Part shown: positions 41,401 to 46,799 of the stretch, in pieces
How the letters are laid out: every line of letters starts with the position of its first letter
Position numbering within the stretch: position 1 is the first letter of the stretch
Assembly (NCBI RefSeq): GCF_008728515.1
Contig: NC_044989.1
Coordinates: 75,975,754 to 76,039,753, forward strand
Source: Papio anubis
Lineage: Eukaryota > Chordata > Mammalia > Primates > Cercopithecidae
Reading direction: 5' to 3'
Length of the DNA: 64,000 nt
The notes under the pieces: model-generated
What the model was told of the DNA's origin: nothing
The model's input: the letters and a program-made list of their open reading frames with translations, nothing else
The model's database searches: none
Program-made: the position numbers and the translations under genes

Positions 41401-44400
41401 CATCTGACTCCAACTTGTCCTTCCTGTTTTCTTCTTTTCCTTAAATTCCCAAATACTTTCAGCCAAACAGAGCTATTTTTAGCTTCCTGCACATATCACA
41501 TACCTTCCCTAGAGTTTCAGATATGCCACATCCTATACCTGAAACATCCTCCCTGAGAAATTCTTACCATCCTTTAGGTATCAGTATCAATCACCCAGCA
41601 TAGCACAGTGGTTAAGAAGAATACAGGCTCTAGAACAGACTAGGTTTGAATCCTAGCCCTGCTACTTATAAGCTGTCTGACCTGTGCATGTTAAAATGTA
41701 ATAAAAATGAGCAGTCAATTTTGGCACTCTGACAATCATCCTTAATGACCTACTTGCCCCATACGTCACCAGAGTTTTTAATATGTTATTAATAACTATA
41801 TCAAAAGCACTATATTAAAAATAAAATTCTTAACCAAAATCATACAAATTACTAACCTGTTGATGAAAGTTCTTTTTCTCCAAGAGAGCTAGAGCTGTCA
41901 GAAGACAAACCCTGATCATCCTTACTTTCTGAGGAGTGATGTATTTCATCCTCTTCATCTGTGGACATATCAAGGACTCTGGATTCTAACAGGACATTAA
42001 AAAAATATAACAAAAAAGAGTCAAAATAATGTAATTAATAATTGAAATTCTGAACAACACATGGCATATGTATAATATGGTGTTTTAATCCTACTCCACA
42101 TATTAAAGTAGACATATTGTTCTTCCTCCAACTTTGTCTTTCTTAAGCAACTGAATGATCTACTAAGTGTACAAAGACCCTATTTGTATTAACTAGGCAT
42201 CTAATAATATATTTCCAAAAGGATGCAATGAGAAGAGGGAAGGAGGCATTAGAGAAAAAAAAGAGACAAAACTGAAGTAGTATTTAGAAAAGTAATGATT
42301 GTGAGTAAGTAGAAAAGAAAAATATTTAATGTATACTATGTACTAGGCACATTGAAACCTGTTTTACATGACTTATTTAATACTTGTAATTCTATAAAGT
42401 AAATACTATTTCTGATGAGTTCACTAAGGATTGGGAGGATAGAGAACACCAACTCAGGAAATGGAGAAGCAGGGCTTTCAATCTAATCCCATCCAACTTC
42501 AGAATTTAGGCTCTCTTTATAGTATGCCATATTTCAGTGGCTGGTGGCAAGAAATACTGTAAGGAGCACTTTGGTCAAAACTAAACCATGGCCGGGCGCG
42601 GTGGCTCAAGCCTGTAATCCCAGCACTTTGGGAGGCCGAGGCGGGCGGATCATGAGGTCAGGAGATCGAGACCATCCTGGCTAACACGGTGAAACCCCGT
42701 CTCTACGAAAAATACAAGAAAATTAGCCAGGCGAAGTGGCATGCGCCTGTAGTCCTAGCTACTCAGGAGGCTGAGGCAGGAGAATGCTGTGAACCCGGCG
42801 GGGCGGAGCTTGCAGTGAGCTGAGATCGCGCCACTGCACTCCAGCCTAGGGCACAGAGCAAGACTCCGTCTCAAAAAAAAAAAAAAAAAAAAACTAAACC
42901 ATGGGTCTATCTTTTCAATGCATGATTTGGAAAGTCAAATAGTCTGTTAAATTCAATTAATCTGTTAAACAAAGATAACACCAAGATAAAACCCACAGGG
43001 GTGTTGTGAAAATTAAATGAACAAAATAAAAGAATTCTTGACATTACTGACAAGAAAGGGTTAATCCACAATAAATTTGCAATCTTTATGAGTAACCTTA
43101 AAACATAAGATTACACAGTACTCATTACTTTTAATTTTCTACCTTAGTTAAAAGACCTACATACAGTTCAAAAAAGGCTGGAGTAAAATCAAAACTTAAA
43201 ACACTTAAAAAAAATAGCTGCAGCTCACAGCTTTCTTAGATATTGCCATTTATGACAACCCATACCTGTTTCCAAAGTGGATTAACACCAAAGCAGTGGG
43301 TCTCAAAGCATGGTTTATCAATCCCTGGAGGTCCTTGAGACTCTTTCAGAGTCTATGAAATCAAAACTACTTTCATCACAATAATAACATGTTATTTGTT
43401 CTTTTTACCATGTTGACATCTATATAATGAAGTAAAGGCAGTGGTGGGTAAAACTGCTAGATCCTCAGCATGAATGAATCAATTTGTAGTAGCGGTTATG
43501 GTATTTTTCACTACCTCACATTGGCAGAAAAAAGCCAGTTGCTCTTAATGAAGTAATTAAAAAATTGTTATTTTATTAAATTTTGACCCTTGAGTACACA
43601 CGTTTAATTTTCTTTGTGACAAAATCAAAGTATTCATAAGACACTTTTGCTGCATCTTGAAATGCAATGGCTGCCTTAAGGAAAAGCATTTGTGTGACTG
43701 AGTTGCAAGCTGAACTAGACATTGTTTTTAAGAAGCACCACCATTTTACCTGAATGACTAACAAACTGGTTATTCAGACATGGCTATCTGACAAACATTT
43801 TCTCAAACTTGAGCCCCGTTTTGCCTATCACTTCCAAAATGAGAGATTTCAAGTGAAAATTGAGATTTTGGAAAACGTATATTCTCTACTGTGAACCTAA
43901 CGGCTTTCCAATGCTTAGACTGATTAATTAGTGGTAATACTAACTGAGTTTTTTTGGTATTGTACAATAAAATGCTCCAACATTTGTAAGACCTGCAAAC
44001 TCATCTAAAGAATACTTTCCAAATAATGCAAGATGTTACCAATCGTTCATGAGTAAAAGATCCAAAGTATAAAACAGAACAGAGTTTTAATGTAAGAGCA
44101 CCCCAAATTTAATTTAATCATATGGTTTAAGATTCCATTTGGCAACTTTTTTTTTTTTTTTTTTTTTTTTTGAGAAGAGTCTCACTCTGTCACCCAGGCT
44201 AGAGTGCAGTGGCATAATCTCAGCTCACTGCAACCTCAGCCTCCCGGGTTCAAGCGATTCTCCTGCCTCAGCCCCTCGAGTAGCTGGGATTACAGGCACC
44301 CACCACCATGCCCAGCTAAATTTGTATTTTTAGTAGAGATGGGGTTTCGCCATGTTGGCCAGGCTGGGCTTGAACTCCTGATCTCTTGATATGCCTGCCT

Positions 44401-46459
44401 CGGCCTCCCAAAGTGCTGGGCTTACAGATGTGAGCCACTGCGCCTGCCCACAACTAACTTTTAAGAAGGGTTAGTTTATTACTTGTTGAGCTTTGTTATA
44501 CTAAAGCATAACACTCTCAATGATCTAAAAAGGTTATTAAGTACTCGTCTTAACCATGTATCTGTCAGAGGCTGTATTTTCTTCAAATACTTCAACCAAA
44601 CCAAAAGAGCACAACAGATTAAAAGCAGAAACAGCTATGAGAATTCAGCTGTCTTCTATTAATATTTTGCCAGACATTAAAGAGATCTGCAAATTGAAAA
44701 CAATGCTACTCTTCCTTTTTTTGTGCAATATTTTTCACAAAAATCTTACTTATCCTTACATGTATTAGATTTTTTAAGTGAATTAATAAATTTTATTTTT
44801 AGTATGGTAAATACTGATAGGTATAACCTACTGAAGCAAAAGCTCTTTGGAATCCTTAATCATTTCTAACAGTCTAAAGGAGGTCCAAATCCCAAAAAGT
44901 TTGAGAAACACTATTCTAGAAGGCAAAAGAAAAAGCAACTCCTTACTTCAACGTTCATCTACAAAGTTTTACCAGAAAACAAATATAAAAGGTCATGAAA
45001 ACTTTAGACAAATAGGTCACAAGAAAGACCAAGAAATCACGAGGATCACAGACCTGGAGGACATTATGTTACCTGAAATAAGACAGGCAGAGAGAGACAA
45101 ACACCACATGACCTCGCATATGTAATCTAAAAAAGTGGAAATCAGAAGTCACAGAGGCAGAGAGTCCAGCAGTGGTTAGCAGGGACGGGGATTGAGAGTG
45201 GTTGGGGAGATACTGGTCAAAGGGCACAACATTTTAATTAGACAAGACGAATTCTATTTTACAACACAGTGACTAAAGTTAACAACAACGCATTGCATAC
45301 TTGAAAATTACTGAGAGTAGATATTAAGTGTTCTCATCACAAAAAAAGTAAGTACCTAAGGCAATGCAAATGTTAATTAGCTCCATTTAGTCACTGTAGA
45401 CACATTTCAAACATCATGTTGTATGCCATAAGTATATACAATTTTTACTTCTCAATAAATTAATAAAAATCACTTTAATGAGAATAAAAAATAGTAGGAA
45501 GATTTTGGATCTCAAGACTAACCAAAAACCGTATTCCTCATTAAGCTACAATTCAAACTCAGAGCAGCACATTTTATGTAAACCACTTTATGCTGCCTTA
45601 CGAAAGAACTCAAAGGTACTTCAAAATGACACTATATTTAACACCATTACTGGTACAATCTACAGTGACATGAATCTCTATCATGCTTCTTTGTGTTGTA
45701 TATATTATTTTTAATAGTTGTTGCAAATAACTGGTGAAAAAAGAAAACAAGCAAAGGGGAATGTTCCAAAACCTAGATTCTTGTATTATTCTGGCTAAAT
45801 GTTTTCAAGAAAGATAAGTTGGGCAAGTGTCTAAAAGGTACATATAACTTCTGCCTACTTAATAGTATTTGAAATTATTGAATTCTGTTGTGACAATTTA
45901 GGTTCTTCATAAACTTTGTGTTAGTTATAACTGGTGGAGTCATCTGATGGTGAAAACGAAGAGCCTCCCAACTGTACAGGATTGTTTTATCTCCCCCAAG
46001 GAGTCCAAAAGGTAGATGCAAGCAGCGGGCGAGTGCTCGAGCTGTTTTCTCGCTCACTACCTTCAGGACTTGGACTTAGCACGGCTGATGATCGGCAGCA
46101 AGTTACAGAACCCCCGGAGAAAGATCCAGAGACCCCGCGGCCCCTTCCCGCCCTGTGCCGTCACCTCCTTTCTTCCCCGCGTCACCCTGGACACCTGAGC
46201 CTTCGTCCGCGCGGGGAGCCGCTTCCTTGGCGCGCCGGGAGCTCGCCCAGACCCGGCCCCGGCCACGAGGGCCCCGAACCCGGTGAGGCCGTCCTGCCAC
46301 CCGCGCGCGGCCTCCTCCAGAGGGCGGCCCTTCCTCCGCAGAACCTGGGGCCGCAACTTCTCTCGGGACCCCAGGCTCAGCAGGCGACTCCTCGGCGCCA
46401 TCGCTGTCGCTGGAATCGGCAGCGCGCTGCCGAAAAGTCCTTTTCGGCCTGTGAGCCAT
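2958..46459 (-). CDS. GCFC2: GCFC2 (C2orf3) coding span, exons 1-15; 3' end outside window
   Basis: GCFC2 belongs to the GCFC/NTR2 family (paralogue PAXBP1). It is a nuclear protein of the post-splicing lariat-intron complex with TFIP11 and DHX15; the old label 'GC-rich DNA-binding factor' came from a mistaken clone. Fifteen exons join in frame on the minus strand: 265, 129, 225, 98, 116, 187, 124, 82, 113, 200, 151, 122, 77, 67 and 147 bases, total 2103, exactly 701 codons, with no stop and with GT-AG at every intron. The protein runs as a basic N terminus, an acidic Ser/Asp/Glu stretch (about 89-131), a [20 protein letters not shown] block (132 on), a charged helical middle (about 240-400) and the GCFC domain (about 450 onward). 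By recall of the human 781-residue protein, 80 residues are missing to the left. Residue differences from recalled human point to another primate. Confidence 0.96.
3657..3737. repeat. (TTCC)n microsatellite
   Basis: About 20 nearly uninterrupted TTCC units in intron 14, likely length-polymorphic. Confidence 0.97.
3880..4420 (+). repeat. L2 LINE fragment
   Basis: Resembles the CR1-clade L2 ORF2 and 3' region: 'gctgaggtcacctatatcctt', a 'ttctgtccttagcctacttctc' block, and 'aaatctccagctcagat'. Highly decayed. Confidence 0.6.
4439..4770 (+). mobile_element. MER1-type hAT-Charlie element
   Basis: Begins CAGGGGTTGGCCAACTA and ends near AGAAGTTTGTTGTTC, approximating inverted termini. The internal 'tttattcaaacatagccatg' and 'cacaaagcctaaaatact' blocks are characteristic of MER1. 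Non-autonomous. Confidence 0.7.
4824..4890 (-). CDS. GCFC2: GCFC2 exon 14
   Basis: Residues 630-652, only 67 bases. Acceptor AATTAG|TGCTGT and donor CTAAAG|GTGAGC. It encodes [20 protein letters not shown] then GLK. A degraded hAT element (4439-4770) lies 54 bases downstream of the donor. Confidence 0.95.
5030..5520 (+). repeat. L1M 3' fragment
   Basis: Decayed L1 ORF2 end and 3' UTR: 'actctgacccaatgatctca' and 'gaggaagctgtttatatgat' blocks. Confidence 0.55.
5840..5975 (-). repeat. MIR SINE, likely
   Basis: Contains 'ctgtgctaggcactgtt' and 'ctgtgaggtaggcactaa', the antisense MIR core and tail pattern. Confidence 0.5.
6291..6367 (-). CDS. GCFC2: GCFC2 exon 13
   Basis: Residues 605-629. Acceptor TAATAG|GATTTAC and donor AAAGAG|GTAAGAG. 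It encodes [20 protein letters not shown] then PLYPK. The next Ser codon is split AG|T with exon 14. Confidence 0.95.
6515..7130 (-). repeat. L1M fragment, antisense
   Basis: Reverse complement of old L1 ORF2: 'aataatgctgccacaaaaat', 'gtatacacatagagatagaa', 'ggtttgtcttgtgtcctgtg'. Lies in intron 12 just downstream of exon 13. Confidence 0.65.
7150..7500 (+). repeat. L1M 3' fragment, sense
   Basis: 'ttggaaataaccaaaatatt' and 'tgttacatccatccagtga' correspond to the end of L1 ORF2 in sense. It abuts an antisense L1M segment and may be the inverted half of the same insertion. Confidence 0.45.
8320..8645 (+). repeat. Alu SINE, plus strand
   Basis: Full Alu from GGCCGGGTGCAGTGGCTCAC to an A-rich tail with C and G interruptions. 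Confidence 0.95.
8646..10234. other. Intron 12 sequence without recognised elements
   Basis: AT-rich unique-looking intron; no coding exon, RNA gene or clear repeat seen. Confidence 0.5.
10255..10484 (+). mobile_element. Short hAT-type MITE
   Basis: Contains 'agacatttttggttgtgaag', 'gggagtactactggcaccta' and ends 'gactgaaaaccctg', a familiar non-autonomous DNA element of placental mammals; the subfamily name is not certain. A second copy in the other orientation lies at 40105-40285. Confidence 0.6.
10580..10869 (+). repeat. Alu SINE, slightly 5'-truncated
   Basis: Begins within the Alu head (CGCCTATAATCCC) and ends in a poly-A tract. Flanked by ACTTCATGAGTG (10568-10579) and ACTTCGTGAGTG (10870-10881), a 12-base target duplication with one mismatch. 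Confidence 0.95.
10920..11080 (+). repeat. MIR SINE
   Basis: Follows the MIR pattern: 'ccttctgggccccagcttca', 'catctgtaaaa', then 'ggatcaaatgagacaatgtg'. Confidence 0.6.
11505..11955 (+). repeat. MIR SINE split by an Alu-like insertion
   Basis: MIR head at 11505-11620 (gttcaaatcctagttct, ttcttcatctataaaac) resumes after the Alu remnant as 'acagagtgcctagtacacaa'. Confidence 0.6.
11624..11852 (-). repeat. Degraded Alu (AluJ/FLAM-like), minus strand
   Basis: 'gttgcccaggctgcag' through 'gtgaaccgtcatgcctggc' with a central deletion; inserted in the MIR. Confidence 0.7.
12090..13058. other. Intron 12 sequence near exon 12, nothing recognised
   Basis: AT-rich, no supported exon or repeat. Short open frames at 12496-12727 have no recognisable product. 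Confidence 0.4.
13059..13180 (-). CDS. GCFC2: GCFC2 exon 12
   Basis: Residues 564-604. Acceptor TTTTCAG|ACTTTG and donor AAACAG|GTAATA. It encodes DFVEFLWDPLSASQTTSLIT, then HCRVILEEHSICENE and VSKSKQ. The DxVxxxWDPLS element is a GCFC-domain core motif. Confidence 0.96.
13265..13983 (+). repeat. L2 LINE, 5' half of an interrupted copy
   Basis: 'agctaattacttcctcattt', 'gaaaatagaagcaatcagaa' and 'tatggatgaggcacc' are L2 ORF2 blocks in sense. The same L2 continues at 20493 after the L1, showing the L1 landed in it. It includes a (CT)n run at 13499-13521. Confidence 0.7.
15343..16365 (+). pseudogene. L1 ORF1p remnant
   Basis: ORF1p is the trimeric RNA-binding chaperone of L1. The ATG at 15343 opens MGRNQHKKAEHSKN and hits TAG at codon 15. 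The coiled-coil, RRM and C-terminal domains are still legible (e.g. FRRWVINSSELKEHVLTQWK, RHIIVRFTKVE, LRDFVITRPALQELL), but further stops occur at about 15676 and 15859. The longest uninterrupted part is 15868-16365. Confidence 0.93.
16429..20256 (+). pseudogene. L1 ORF2p remnant (endonuclease, reverse transcriptase, Cys-rich)
   Basis: The endonuclease start MTGSNSHITILTLNVNGLKA and MGDFNIPLSKL, the RT box SLFADDMIVYLENP near 18523, and the C-terminal NRCWRGCGETGTLLHCWWEC zinc-knuckle-like region are all visible. At least eight lesions break it: an A-tract shift at 16632-16655, stops or shifts near 16820, 17488, 17640, 17860, 18498, 18826, 19285 and 19616. No full protein can be made. Confidence 0.93.
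16632..16655. repeat. A24 homopolymer inside L1 ORF2
   Basis: Twenty-four consecutive A where L1 normally has a short A-run before GCAGGGGTTGCA; a slippage expansion that shifts the frame. Confidence 0.9.
20493..21345 (+). repeat. L2 LINE, continuation after the L1
   Basis: L2 ORF2 and 3' part in sense: 'acttatcatcaacaattcca', 'cactgtcttttcttggcttc', later 'aatggcacctctgtccttcc' and 'cttgattcctctctttctct'. Confidence 0.75.
20699..20912 (+). repeat. Arm A of an inverted duplication within L2
   Basis: Matches the reverse complement of 22645-22863 at about 92 percent by eye over 200 bases, starting sharply at ATTGATTCTAATCC. Identity between the arms is far higher than either has to L2. Confidence 0.85.
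21522..21642 (-). repeat. Alu fragment, minus strand
   Basis: Only the first half of the antisense element: 'agagatggagttttaccatg' to 'ccactgcaccccagcc'. Confidence 0.8.
21702..22000 (+). repeat. Alu SINE (older, AluJ-like)
   Basis: 'ggctgggcatggtgactcat' to an A-rich tail with C interruptions; many CpG losses. Confidence 0.9.
22182..22481 (-). repeat. Alu SINE, minus strand
   Basis: Full antisense Alu with poly-T head; ATGAAGCAA repeated at 22173-22181 and 22482-22490 as target duplication. Confidence 0.95.
22645..22863 (-). repeat. Arm B of the inverted L2 duplication
   Basis: Minus-strand L2 RT fragment (reads SFFLETLSLLGFQNTTL) that mirrors 20699-20912. No further L2 flanks it on the outer side. 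Confidence 0.85.
23071..23221 (-). CDS. GCFC2: GCFC2 exon 11
   Basis: Residues 514-563. It encodes LDSTVLKEMPWFKSVEEFMD, a Ser/Asp/Lys segment and INKTIIPRLT. The acceptor is GTAAG|TTGGAT, an AAG-type 3' splice site preceded by a good pyrimidine run; the donor is TTACAG|GTACTG. It is followed by the longest intron of the window (9.9 kb), which holds the full-length L1. Confidence 0.95.
23300..24269. other. Intron 10, largely unannotated
   Basis: Unique-looking AT-rich intron, a T-run at 23707-23716, no clear repeat. Confidence 0.4.
24270..24469 (-). CDS. GCFC2: GCFC2 exon 10 (start of GCFC domain)
   Basis: Residues 447-513. Acceptor TTTACAG|GTGACA and donor CTTAAG|GTATTT. It encodes DILQKQKKVFEDVHDDFCNI and later [20 protein letters not shown] then the RVQLIDWNPLK motif, hallmarks of the GCFC domain shared with PAXBP1 and TFIP11-type proteins. 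Confidence 0.96.
24640..24860 (-). repeat. MIR SINE, minus strand
   Basis: 'ccctgctatatgccagcag', 'catctcattttacc'-like and 'gacatttgtctaagactaca' follow the antisense MIR order. Confidence 0.5.
25231..25343 (-). CDS. GCFC2: GCFC2 exon 9
   Basis: Residues 409-446. Acceptor TATAG|GACAAA and donor CCAAG|GTTAGT. It encodes RTKRRQARMLSGNCNHQEGT followed by SSDDELPSAEMIDFQKSQ. The RTKRRQAR cluster is a candidate nuclear-localisation patch (inference). Confidence 0.95.
25889..25970 (-). CDS. GCFC2: GCFC2 exon 8
   Basis: Residues 382-408. Acceptor TTAACAG|GCAAAG and donor CGAAG|GTACCT. It encodes RKDETSTSGNLAVDEKTQWI and then LEEIESR. The first Arg codon is split C|GC across the intron, confirming the join to exon 7. 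Confidence 0.95.
26174..26233. repeat. Two-copy 36-base tandem repeat
   Basis: CCTAAAAATGTATTTTGGCT at 26174 recurs as CCTAAAAACGTACTTTGGCT at 26210, both followed by GGTG. Confidence 0.8.
26361..26697. mobile_element. MER2 (Tigger-derived MITE)
   Basis: Termini CAGGAGTCCCCCC and ACTACTG form the mariner-type inverted ends, flanked by TA on both sides. The internal 'ctatgataaagtttaattta' is diagnostic of the MER2/Tigger group. Confidence 0.85.
27299..27422 (-). CDS. GCFC2: GCFC2 exon 7
   Basis: Residues 341-381 plus one base. Acceptor TTTCAG|ATTATC and donor TCAC|GTTAGT. It encodes [20 protein letters not shown] followed by a Lys/Arg/Glu-rich helix ending YLQQLS. It continues the helical middle of the protein. 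Confidence 0.96.
27678..27979 (+). repeat. Alu SINE, plus strand
   Basis: 'ggccaggtgtggtagttcat' to a poly-A tail, with a small deletion after GGGAGG. Confidence 0.93.
28475..28800 (+). repeat. Alu SINE, plus strand
   Basis: 'gggctgagggcagtggctca' to an A-rich tail with AAAT repeats. Confidence 0.92.
29120..29425 (+). repeat. L1M fragment
   Basis: 'aatctttctggaggtcaatt' and 'tccttaaacagatgaaattg' are old L1 ORF2 blocks; interrupted by the following AluY. Confidence 0.5.
29442..29760 (-). repeat. Young AluY, minus strand, perfect 16-base TSD
   Basis: Antisense Alu with intact CpGs (CCACCGCGCCCGGCC end) and a (TTTA)n tail. CTATCATCTTATTTTA is identical at 29426-29441 and 29761-29776. Confidence 0.97.
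29886..30072 (-). CDS. GCFC2: GCFC2 exon 6
   Basis: Residues 278-340. Acceptor ATTTAG|ATTAAC and donor AAAAG|GTACAT. It encodes a long charged helical stretch, [20 protein letters not shown] and then a Ser-rich and Asn-rich part ending in LIDCLNEK. It is likely coiled coil (inference from heptad-like hydrophobics). Confidence 0.96.
30455..30690 (+). repeat. L1M 3'-UTR fragment
   Basis: 'agaccacctctggaagaaaa' and 'ggtttcctctagggagggtg' are typical of old L1 3' ends. Confidence 0.55.
30809..31021 (+). mobile_element. MER1-type hAT MITE
   Basis: Starts GGGGGCTGGCAAACTAC, contains 'ttctattggaacgcagccat' and 'aaagcctaaaatatttacta', ends 'ttgctgactcctg'. Confidence 0.75.
31225..31701. mobile_element. 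Tigger-group DNA element
   Basis: Ends TGGTAGTCACCCC and GGGGGGACTACTG, flanked by TA (31223-31224, 31702-31703). Contains 'aaataagggttacctgaaca' and 'catatgaattgtttatttct'. It has lost any transposase frame. Confidence 0.85.
31869..31984 (-). CDS. GCFC2: GCFC2 exon 5
   Basis: Residues 240-277. Acceptor TTTTAG|GAAAGAG and donor ACTAG|GTGAGC. It encodes ERDIDLSRGSGSSKVKKF and on to IIKKQLNTR. The LSRGSGS segment differs from LSCGNGS as I recall it in human. Confidence 0.95.
32457..32753 (-). repeat. Alu SINE, minus strand
   Basis: Full antisense Alu; AAGACATTCTT (32446) and AAGAAATTCTT (32754) flank it. Confidence 0.95.
33297..33716 (+). repeat. MaLR (MLT1-type) LTR
   Basis: 'atgtaattaagactttgaga', 'ggattatcccaatggagcct', 'aataaacttctattgtttta' and 'aggaaactaatac' follow the MLT1 order. 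Confidence 0.75.
33745..34250 (+). repeat. L1M fragment
   Basis: 'aataaaaatgcaaatcaaat' through 'gaatactatgtagctaataa' match the end of old L1 ORF2. Confidence 0.55.
34256..35115. mobile_element. hAT-Charlie type element interrupted by an Alu
   Basis: Left end GTGGTTCCCAAACTGTGTGC and right end AAAGTTTGGGAACCTCTG are inverted termini. The internal sequence has no frame. An Alu sits at 34407-34719. Confidence 0.7.
34407..34719 (+). repeat. Alu SINE, plus strand
   Basis: Full Alu with poly-A and AG-rich tail; target duplication GAATGTGTTCCAT (34392) and GAATGGGTTCCAT (34720). Confidence 0.94.
35270..35555 (-). repeat. Alu SINE (old), minus strand
   Basis: 'gacagggtctcactctgttg' to 'gagccgctatgcctgga'; first of two in tandem orientation. 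Confidence 0.88.
35593..35842 (-). repeat. Alu SINE, minus strand, truncated
   Basis: 'gagacagggtctcactctgt' to 'gatccacctgactcagcct'; lacks the final 40 bases. Confidence 0.85.
36240..36303. repeat. Near-perfect palindrome
   Basis: Arms TAAAAGTAAAGTTT (36254-36267) and AAACTTTACTTTTA (36275-36288) pair perfectly around GAGGCCT. The pairing extends imperfectly outward (GAACAGGTGT with GGACAGATGC). Confidence 0.85.
36394..36843 (+). repeat. MaLR (MLT1-type) LTR
   Basis: 'gtgggttgaatggaggcctc', 'accttatttggaaaaacagt', 'gggccctaaatccaatgaca', 'gtttgtggtaatttgttata' in order. It ends 21 bases from exon 4. Confidence 0.8.
36864..36961 (-). CDS. GCFC2: GCFC2 exon 4
   Basis: Residues 207-239. The acceptor CCCCCTAG|TAAGT has a strong C tract and the donor is GAG|GTAATC. 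It encodes ISRNEETSEESQEDEKQD and then a Trp/Glu/Arg/Gln-rich segment running to KAVKIIE. It ends in phase 0. Confidence 0.95.
37020..37230 (-). repeat. MIR SINE, minus strand
   Basis: 'cacaagtgaggaaacacaga' followed by 'ctgggatctgactccagaac' and 'cactcttacc'. Confidence 0.65.
37871..38095 (-). CDS. GCFC2: GCFC2 exon 3
   Basis: Residues 132-206. Acceptor CTTCAG|TTAAG and donor TCAA|GTATGTG. It contains the [20 protein letters not shown] block followed by AQDDYISLD, the motif shared with PAXBP1 and typical of the NTR2-like region. The downstream segment SEDDPESEPDDHKKR is charged. Differences from recalled human include DDHKKR for DDHEKR and FTLKPQTF for FTLRPQTL. Confidence 0.96.
38160..39330. 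other. Intron 2 part without recognised elements
   Basis: Unique-looking intron; no exon-like open frame with splice sites was seen. Confidence 0.4.
39339..39495. mobile_element. MER5A-type hAT MITE
   Basis: 'agcaattctcaaccctgact', 'cacagtcacctgagaagctt', 'tccctagaggattttaatgt' match MER5A. Confidence 0.7.
40105..40285 (-). mobile_element. hAT-type MITE, same family as 10255-10484
   Basis: Antisense order: 'ctgttctgcactcctgtaag', 'gtactacgtgccagcaacaa', 'ccttaggtgggggcag'. Confidence 0.5.
40325..40612 (-). repeat. Alu SINE, minus strand
   Basis: Full antisense Alu; perfect 14-base target duplication TAATCCACCATCTT at 40311-40324 and 40613-40626. Confidence 0.96.
40627..40835. mobile_element. 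Palindromic DNA-transposon MITE
   Basis: 'gtagccactagccccatgtg' pairs with 'cacttgtgaccagtggctac', the known 'gtggctagtggctacc' MITE; family name not certain. Confidence 0.65.
41133..41330 (-). mobile_element. MER1-type hAT MITE, minus strand
   Basis: 'actctgtgggccatagggtc', 'tttacaaaaataggtagtgg', 'ccagatttgccacccctg'. Confidence 0.7.
41596..41695 (+). repeat. MIR SINE core
   Basis: 'gcacagtggttaagaagaat' then 'gtttgaatcctagccctgct' and 'acttataagctgtctgacct'. It lies 162 bases from exon 2. Confidence 0.75.
41857..41985 (-). CDS. GCFC2: GCFC2 exon 2
   Basis: Residues 89-131. Acceptor TTAG|AATCC and donor ACAG|GTTAGT. It encodes the acidic, Ser-rich stretch beginning ESRVLDMSTDEEDE, a likely casein-kinase-2 substrate region by composition (inference). 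The phase (one base carried in, one carried out) matches exons 1 and 3. Confidence 0.95.
42325..42520 (-). repeat. MIR-like SINE, minus strand
   Basis: 'tactatgtactaggcacatt' to 'aagtaaatactatttctgat' follow the antisense MIR tail and core. Confidence 0.5.
42591..42889 (+). repeat. Young AluY, plus strand, perfect TSD
   Basis: CpG-rich head GGCCGGGCGCGGTGGCTCAA to poly-A; AAAACTAAACCATG identical at 42577-42590 and 42890-42903. Confidence 0.96.
43294..44913 (+). pseudogene. hAT-Charlie transposase element, decayed
   Basis: Ends CAGTGGGTCTCAAAGCATGG and AAAAAGTTTGAGAAACACTA are inverted hAT termini. The + strand between them matches a Charlie-type transposase gene as I remember it: 'gagttgcaagctgaactaga', 'gattttggaaaacgtatatt', and the C-terminal hAT dimerisation region ('gtattttcttcaaatacttc', 'gctatgagaattcagctgtc'). 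Many stops and a large deletion leave no frame. An Alu interrupts it at 44144-44448. It lies in GCFC2 intron 1. Confidence 0.8.
44144..44448 (-). repeat. Alu SINE inside the Charlie element
   Basis: Antisense Alu with a T27-type head to 'gccactgcgcctgccc'. Confidence 0.94.
45040..45475 (+). repeat. L1M/L1MA-type 3' fragment
   Basis: 'gacctggaggacattatgtt', 'ccacatgacctcgcatatgt', 'tgactaaagttaacaacaac', 'gtacctaaggcaatgcaaat' are in the L1 3'-end order. Confidence 0.8.
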
Positions 46460-46700
46460 GGCCGAGACCGAAGGGCCCGGAGCCCTATGACCCGGTGAAC
46501 CCCAAGCCTGAGCTTCAGTGCCCGCCCCCAGCGCGCGCTCCCGCCTCTCCTGGTCGCCGAGTGCGCGCGCCCGTCCGCCAGCCTTCTACTACCCGCTTCT
46601 CTGTCTGCGCCTGCGTGCTTTGCCTTCTTGGCTGTGGTTGGCCGAATTCTGTTCTGGGGTCTGGGTCTGGAGAGGCAAAGCGTTCCTTTTGCCAGTTTAG
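46100..46700 (-). promoter_or_regulatory. CpG-rich GCFC2 promoter and 5' region
   Basis: CpG density and GC content rise sharply here against an AT-rich background. On the minus strand there is an Sp1-type GC box (GGGGGCGGG, about 46521-46529) just upstream of the ATG, and CG-alternating runs near 46530-46575. No TATA box was seen close to the ATG. This fits a TATA-less housekeeping promoter. The start site cannot be set from sequence alone. Confidence 0.75.
46195..46459 (-). CDS. GCFC2: GCFC2 coding exon 1
   Basis: Residues 1-88 plus one base. The ATG at 46459 sits in a strong Kozak context (GGCCATGG) and opens MAHRPKRTFRQRAADSSDSD, the recognised GCFC2 N terminus. The exon is very GC-rich and encodes a disordered segment rich in Arg, Gly, Pro and Ala. 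The donor is CAG|GTGTCC at 46194-46193, a weaker match than most in the gene. At least six residues differ from human as I recall it, for example GVPREVAAPG. Two longer open frames overlap this exon, one on each strand; they are by-products of CpG-rich sequence. Confidence 0.95.
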
Positions 46701-46799
46701 GTTGCGTGGACTGACATCTAGAGATTTCCATGGCCTCTCTGGGCTGAGTCCCACGGAGAGCAGAACTCACGTGCTCTCCTTGTGAATTAGGCTTTATGC

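Noticed and set aside
45934..46785. A 283-codon open frame on the + strand across the CpG island
   Set aside because: It lies antisense to GCFC2 exon 1. Its composition (Pro, Arg, Gly, Ala) is what a stop-poor CpG island gives in any frame, and no family motif is visible.
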